Shown piece by piece: positions 57,487 through 64,000 of a stretch of DNA of 64,000 nt. Under the pieces are notes generated by a model that saw only the letters and a program-made list of their open reading frames with translations, ran no database searches and had not been told where the DNA came from. The first letter of the stretch is position 1. The number at the start of each line of letters is the position of its first letter. The position numbers were made by a program, and so were the translations under genes. The DNA is from Clitoria ternatea (lineage: Eukaryota; Streptophyta; Magnoliopsida; Fabales; Fabaceae), in contig CM075676.1 in assembly GCA_037962975.1 (NCBI GenBank), forward strand, positions 29,383,001-29,447,000, read 5' to 3'.

Positions 57487-58927
57487 TGTTGTTCAAGTGG
57501 CCTCAATACTCAAGAGGGGGGGGTGAATTGAGTTTTTAAACTTTTTGTTGGAAAGCCTTTGAACTTGATTCTTATTTTCAAGTATACAAGTTTATGCAAG
57601 TGAAATCAAGTTTAATGAAATGTGCAAGGCAAAACAAAGGTAAATATAGTAGAGACAATTTAACAAACACTTGGTGTGCAGTATTCAAGGTTTATCAAAT
57701 TAGAAAAGTTTAAGAGTGCAAGCCACAATCAATCAACACAAGCTAATTTAGCATAGTATATGAAAGTAAAAGAGTAGGGAAGAGAAACTTGCAAACCGAT
57801 TTAACGAGTTCCACCAATCCGGTGTACGTCTCGCCTCTAAGCAACCCACTTAGAGGATTTCCACTATTGTAGACTAGAGATACAACTTTGAGCAATTGCG
57901 GCTTCCTAGTGTCCCACACTCAAGAACCCAACCCTCACAAGTATAAGGGCACCCCACCCAATCTCTCAATCTCACAATATCCCAAAGGTTGAACCCCAAC
58001 CTTTGTAACCACTCAACCTAGAGTGAACTTTGGTGTTTGGTGTTTTACAAGCAAGTAACTCTCTCAATAGAGTAGATGTACAAGTGAAGGTTCTCTTAAA
58101 TCTATAACTCTCAAGAAGAGAGGATATGCAAATGAAATCTCAAAATATACAAGAATGAGGGCTTACAAAGCACAAGAGTAAGTAGAGAAATGTAGCTCCT
58201 TTGTTATCTATTTTGTGCTTGAGTTCTTCTTGAATTTATAGAGCCATTTGAGAGCTTGAGGAGTGCCTTTCTTCTTCTTAGCCGTTGCACATAGTGGGGA
58301 TCTGAAAAATGGTGGAGACATGTGCTGGTTTCCCACTAATATATGTTTTTCCACTATGGTAATCGATTATCCCTTTGGGTGTAATCGATTACAACTTGAA
58401 TTTTTCATTCCAGATCGTGCGGTAATCGATTAGCCAATCCATAGTAATCGATTATCATCAAGTCAGAGCGAAACTAATCGATTTCCTTTTGCCTTGTAGT
58501 CGATTAGCAAAGATGCCTGATGCATTTAATTTGGCTTCGTAGCTTCGTAATCGATTATATAGTCATAGTAATCGATTAGTTTAATTCCAGTAGCCTTCTA
58601 ATCGATTATCACAGTTCTCGTAATCGATTAGCTGTTATACCTGATGCTTTTAAATCCATTTTTGGTTTTGGTAATCGATTGAGCCATTCATGTAATCGAT
58701 TAGCTTGATTCCAGTAGCTCTGTAATCGATTATTTCAATTGCTGTAATCGATTAGTTTATGCCCTGTTGCAATTGTTCCAAAGACATAGTTACTCTAATC
58801 GATTAGACTGGGCTTCCTAATCGATTAGCTTCGCATTGTTTTATGTCTTCTTTGTTTTTGCAAGACTTTCTTCAAAAGTGTTTTGTCATTATCAAAATCC
58901 TTGTACCTGTTACCACATTCAAACACA
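57487..58927 (-). repeat. Copia LTR 3, shared by units 2 and 3
   Basis: 1,441 bp; one extra G in a G-run (near 57525) shifts later coordinates by one. TATA box 58234-58240. One private C-to-T (GTTCTTCTTG near 58226). Confidence 0.85.
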
Positions 58928-59412
58928 TTCTCCCCTTTTTTGATGATGACAACCATGTTCATCTCTTGAGGGTTGTTAGTGTAAACAATCAATCTTTATC
59001 TAATTTTATCTGCAAAAGCATTTGAATTTTTCCTTATCTCTAAAAATAGATTATCACTTGTACAAGTAAATCTCTTATCTCTTAAAGGTTATCCTCTGCA
59101 GCTTTATCTCTTTAAAAGGTTATCCCTTACAGCTTTAAAACAACTAAAACTCCTAAGTCTCCCCCTATCTTTTGGAATTTATTAACCTCTTTACAAATTG
59201 TTAATCATTTGGCAATTTGTTTTAGCAGCGTATTTCAGATGAACAAGATATGAACAAATAATTCTTTTCCCCCTTTGGAATCATCAAAAAATACTAAAAC
59301 AAGTATAGCATATAAGGAAAGACACATTTTTATTCAATGTAATGAAAGGGAGTACACCAAGGAAAGATTAATAACTTATGCAGAAAGGAAAAACAGAAAG
59401 CACAACAAAACT

Positions 59413-60515
59413 CTAGTTATCAGGATTAAAAAATTGAAGCTCAGAGATTTGGTGGGAGAGTTCTTCATAGCGCTGTTGCATCATCTCAAAGCGTTGTTGC
59501 TCAGTCATTGAGAACTCTTGAAGAGAGTTTTCAATGCGGTCGAAGCGGCGGTCAAGGTGAGCATAGAGAGATGCGAATGGGTCAGAGGGGCCTTTCGGTA
59601 CAGCTTGTTGTTGAGGAGGAGGAGGAACTGGTTCATCAGCAGGTGCTTCAAAAGGAATGTTGGCATGATAGCCTTCCATCCTTGAGTACCAAGCTCCATG
59701 CAAAAAGACAAGACCTATTTTGGTTAAATGGTGAGTGCCAATGCAGGCTCTTGGAGGCACTTTTTCTGATAATTCTCCTGCCAAATCTACTCCACAATAT
59801 TTGAAGATTTTGGTAAGGAGAATGCCATATGGGAGCTTTTGTTGGTCTTTTACGTGGCGCATGTGGAACTTGACCAGTTAAACCCAGTTGATCTCTTTGT
59901 GGTTCAACATTGCCCACATTAAGAGGACATCATCCTCTTCCACCAAAGCATAGTTCCCACCGCGGGGAACCAACATCTTGACCAAGAAAAAGTGGAGAAG
60001 ACGATTGTTCATGGTCAGATGTCCTACCAGCTTGTGGTTGCTCCTGGGAAGATCAGCTTTCCACAAGGATTAACGAGCAATGAGAGCATTGAAGCCCCAT
60101 TCATCTTCGGGTTCTCCTCCTTCAAATTCTGCATTATTGAGCGGCAGATGGAGATTTCAACAAATTGAGTGTTGGTAAGCTTGATGGTCACATTTTTCAC
60201 TTTTGATTCAACCATCCCATTGATAAGTCTGAGATTGCAGTAGAAAACTCTGATGAGTTCAGGATAATATTCGTCTTCCTTGAGGGTGAAAAAGGGAAAA
60301 ACATTATAGTGGTGGAGGCATTGAGTAAAGGTGAGGCTATGGTTTTCGAATGTCTCGGCAATGGTGTAGTGGGGTGTCATGATTTCTCTCTCAGAAAAGT
60401 TTTTAACAAAGTTTTGGAGGTCTCTAGGAGAGGAAAAGAACCTTAAGAAGTCAAGGGGGTTGTTGGCCTGAGCCATAAAGGACCTAGCTCTTTTGACTGT
60501 GCGGGAGGAAGCCAT
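59413..60515 (-). pseudogene. Env-like / accessory ORF, unit 3
   Basis: Same text and same breaks as units 1 and 2. Start ATG at 60515, TATA box at 60643-60650. Confidence 0.7.
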
Positions 60516-60748
60516 TGACAAGGAATGTAGAGAAAAGAAAAAAAAAGAGAAAAAAAAATGAAGAGAGTAAGAGAGTTCTTGAGAACTTTGAGAGATAGGA
60601 AGAGGAAGGAGGTAGTGTGAGATGAGAGGGTGAAGAGGAAGGTATTTATAGGGAAGGATTAGGTTTAGAAAGGAGGGAGATAAGTTAAAAGAGTGGAGAA
60701 TTCGAGCAGACCTCAGAAACATGCGTTTTGACTCTGCAGACCCGATGC

Positions 60749-61078
60749 TAATCGATTACTGGTAATGGGTAATCGATTATATCACAGTTCTGGGAATTAG
60801 AATCGTTTTGCACATAGAGTAATCGATTACGGGATTTTCGTAATCGATTAGTAAAGAAACAGAAACGTCCTAATCGATTGTGGTAGTATGGTAACCGATT
60901 ATTGTGAAGATGAAACGTGTTGTACCTGAAACAGAGACTTTGTAATCGATTATGGAGTAGAAAGTAATCGATTAGATTAAAAATAGAAACATTTTAATCG
61001 ATTAGATATTAATAAATAATCGATTATCAACAAAACAGAAGCTTATTAATCGATTATGCATATGTATATAATCGATTA
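60749..61078. repeat. Internal palindrome cluster, unit 3
   Basis: Same sites. It has one private substitution outside the palindromes (AATTAGAATCG near 60800). Confidence 0.9.
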
Positions 61079-61198
61079 TATGGTTCAAGAATTTGCAGTT
61101 TTCACACAGGAGAGTTGCAATATTGATCAATCATGCCACTGATAATAACTATTCATGCAATCATGCCATATAATACTATTTTTATCAAAATACTTCAT

Positions 61199-64000
61199 TC
61201 AAACACAATTATTCATGTCAAGAATTCCTAATTCTCTTCTAATGTGGATGAATTGCTCCCTAGCTAAAGGTTTGGTAAAAATATCTGCTAGTTGCCTAGA
61301 AGTTTCAACATGCTCAAGTATACAATCACCCTTTAATACATGGTCTCTAATGAAATGATGTCTAATCTCAATATGTTTGGTTCTAGAATGCATTACAGGA
61401 TTCTTTGATATATTGATAGCACTAGTATTATCACACTTAAGAGGCACATGGTCCAATACAACTCCAAAGTCTAGAAGTTGTTGTCTCATCCAAAGGATTT
61501 GAGCACAACAACAACCAGCTGCAATATATTCTGCCTCAGCTGTTGATAGCGCAACACTTACTTGTTTCTTGCTATGCCAAGAAACAAGAGAACTACCAAG
61601 CAAGTGACATGTTCGGCTAGTGCTTTTTCTGTCAAGTTTACATCCTACAAAGTCTGAATCAGAGTAACCAACTAAAGTGCATTCAGCCCCTTTGGGGTAC
61701 CATAAACCAACATTTTGAGTCCCAACTAAATATTTCATTATCCTTTTTACTGCAGTGAGATGTGATTCTTTAGGACAAGCCTGGTATGTAGCAGATACAC
61801 ACAGTAAACATGATATCCGGTCTACTAGTGGTTAAGTAAAGTAAGGATCCTATCATACCTCTATATTTTGTGAGTTCAACATCCTTACCTTTTTCATCCT
61901 TGTCCAAATAGCATGAAGTGCCCATGGGTGTGGCTGTATCATTTGCTTTGTCCATGTTGAATTTTCTAAGTAGTTCTTTGCAGTACTTGGATTGATTAAT
62001 GAATGTGCCTTCATTAGTTTGCTTGATTTGAAGTCCAAGGAAGAAAGTGAGTTCTCCCATCATGGACATTTTAAATTCTTCCTGCATTAACTTAGCAAAC
62101 TCTTTACACATTGACTCATTAGTGGCACCAAATATTATATCATCAACATAAACTTGTACCAATAGTATGTTGTTCTTTTTGTGCTTTATGAATAGAGTTG
62201 TATCAACCTTTCCTCTTTCAAAATGATTTTCTAGAAGAAATTTGCTTAACCTTTCATACCAAGCTCTTGGAGCTTGTTTTAAACCATACAAAGCTTTCTT
62301 TAATTTGAAAACATAATTTGGAAATTGATGGTTTTCAAAACCTGGAGGTTGATCAACATATACTTCCTCTTGAATGTATCCATTCAAGAAAGCACTTTTA
62401 ACATCCATTTGGTACAATTTGAAGTCCCTATAGCATGCGAAGGCTAATAGTAGTCTAATTGCTTCTAATCTAGCTACGGGTGCATACGTCTCTTCATAAT
62501 CAATGCCTTCTTCTTGATTATAGCCTTTAGCTACTAGCCTAGCTTTGTTCCTAGTAATAATACCATTTTCATCCAGTTTATTCCTAAATACCCATTTGGT
62601 TCCTATTATTTGGTGATCATTGGGTCTTGGCACAAGCTCCCAAACTTCATTTCTTTCAAATTGATTTAGCTCTTCTTGCATGGCCAACATTCAATGTTCA
62701 TCAATAACAGCTTCATTAATGCATTTGGGTTCTATTTGCGATACAAAGGCTAAATGATTGCATGTATTTCTAATTGCATTACGAGTACTTACACCTTTTG
62801 ATATATCACCTATGATGTTGTCCATGGGATGATTCTTCAAAGTGATCCATTGTTGTGGTTCCTCATGTTTGGCTTCATTTGTGTCTTTGATTTCTCCTTC
62901 CTTGTCATCTAAGGACAATTCTTGAAGAGTATCTACAAGATCATCAACATCTTCCTTTCTCGGAGGGTTATGGCTACTTTCATCAAACTTTACATGAATG
63001 GACTCTTCAATGGTATTTGTTTGTTTGTTGAAGATTCGATAAGATTTACTAGATTGAAAGTACCCTAGGAAGATTGCCTCATCAGGTTTAGCATTTTCCA
63101 TTATTGAGCACAAAGCATTTACATCCAAAAATATGAAAGTGTACAATGTTGGCTTTTCTACCCTTGTAAAGTTCATAAGGGGTTTTCTTTAGAATAGGCC
63201 TTATTAAACATCTGTTCATAACATAGCAAGCGGTGTTTACCGTATCGGCCCAAAAATGTTTTGCAATGTGGTTTTCATTTAACATGGTTCTTGCAAGCTC
63301 CACCAAGGATCTATTTTTCCTTTCAACTACTCCATTTTGTTGTGGAGTTAGGAGCTGAAAAATTGTGATTTATACCATGTTTTTCGCAAAACTTTTTAAA
63401 AGATTGATTTTCAAATTCTCCCCCATGATCGGTTCTAATGGATGTAATTTTAGAATTCTGCTCATTTTGGATAATCTTTGTAAGTTTCTTGAATGCATGA
63501 TATGCTTCATTTTTATGAGCAAGAAACAAGGTCCATGTATATCTAGAATAGTCATCTAAAATAACTAGACCATAGTAATTACCTCCAAAGCTCTTGATTT
63601 TGGATGGTCCAAATAAGTCTATGTGCAAAATTTGTAAAGGCCTTTGTGTGGAAACAATATTTTTGGATTGAAAAGATGCCTTTACTTGTTTTCCCTTTTG
63701 ACATGCATCACAAAATCTATTTTCAAACTTAAGCTTTGGTAAACCAATTACTAATTCTTTGGAAACAAGTTTGTTTAAGTGGTCTACATGTATATGAGCT
63801 ATTCTCCTATGCCATAGCCAAGTTTCATCCTCTTTTGTAATGAAGCATTGTTCATCATTTGTAGACAAACTATCCACATCAATCATGTAAATGTTATCAA
63901 TCCTTTTTCCAACAAATTTGACTTCTTTGTTTAGCTTATTCTCAATTATACAACAATTGGATTCAAATAAAACTCTATATCCTTTGTCACATAATTGACT
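61199..64000 (-). pseudogene. pol: Copia pol, unit 3, broken and cut by the window end
   Basis: RNase H, RT and most of integrase are present with the same breaks. RT has one private change (CYRDFKL for CCRDFKL). The protease and gag would lie beyond 64000. Confidence 0.85.

Larger units (their letters stand above)
40559..64000 (-). mobile_element. Tandem array of a Ty1/copia (Sirevirus-like) retrotransposon, 8,464 bp period
   Basis: LTR starts at 40559, 49023 and 57487 are spaced exactly 8,464 bp. Each LTR (about 1,440 bp) is shared by the units beside it, giving LTR-internal-LTR-internal-LTR-internal (the last cut by the window end). On the minus strand each internal region reads: PBS (tRNA-iMet type), gag, protease-integrase-RT-RNase H, a palindrome cluster, an env-like ORF and a polypurine tract. 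Units are more than 99.8% alike by eye and share all frame breaks. The left insertion point is inside tnp2, with TTGAC (40554-40558) as the probable 5 bp target copy. The right edge is not visible. The Sirevirus-like call rests on the long two-knuckle gag and the accessory ORF after pol. Confidence 0.85.

Overview
This is plant nuclear DNA made almost entirely of nested transposable elements. I find no intact host gene. The mix suggests a legume: an Ogre-type Ty3/gypsy element with a tRNA-Arg-type primer binding site, a Sirevirus-like Ty1/copia family full of TAATCGATTA palindromes, a tnp2-type CACTA transposon and a Tat-lineage Ty3/gypsy element. Family names rest on motifs I recognise in the translations. 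No database search was run.

Layout. 1-2112: AT-rich DNA without a gene. 2113-14709: an old, defective Ogre element with a 5' LTR, Arg-type PBS, broken upstream ORF1, broken gag, a collapsed remnant of pol, a ~1.5 kb minisatellite of ~31 bp units in the 3' UTR, a polypurine tract and a truncated 3' LTR. 14710-20162: non-genic DNA with microsatellites, probable old LTR remnants and CACTA-like subterminal repeats. 20163-40558: left part of a CACTA transposon. It has a CACTACAAGAAAA terminus, a minus-strand multi-exon fragment of a RING-H2 ubiquitin-ligase gene (21553-37073, broken), and a plus-strand tnp2 transposase pseudogene (37565-40558). A 12,550 bp Tat element (23666-36215, TSD TAAAG, LTRs 99.5% alike) sits inside an exon of the RING fragment. 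40559-64000: a head-to-tail array of one 8,464 bp copia element on the minus strand, sharing LTRs (three LTRs, two full internal regions and most of a third). It was inserted into tnp2, and its right edge is outside the window.

Inferred history: a RING-H2 gene fragment was captured with introns by a CACTA element; both decayed; the Tat element and the copia array then inserted. Removing the Tat element plus one TSD restores a continuous reading frame that runs into a GTAAGT splice donor, so the nesting order is well supported.

Most unusual points. (1) The copia family has two copies of the same apparent promoter module: an array of paired TAATCGATTA palindromes (about 22 bp apart, pairs alternating at about 51 and 73 bp) followed about 100-120 bp later by a TATA box. 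One copy is in the LTR U3. The other is just upstream of the accessory env-like ORF. (2) The Tat element carries on its antisense strand an uninterrupted 865-886 codon gene with its own TATA box and a clean 85 bp GT-AG intron, although pol on the sense strand has nonsense codons. (3) All copia units share the same frame breaks, so a dead element was amplified in tandem.
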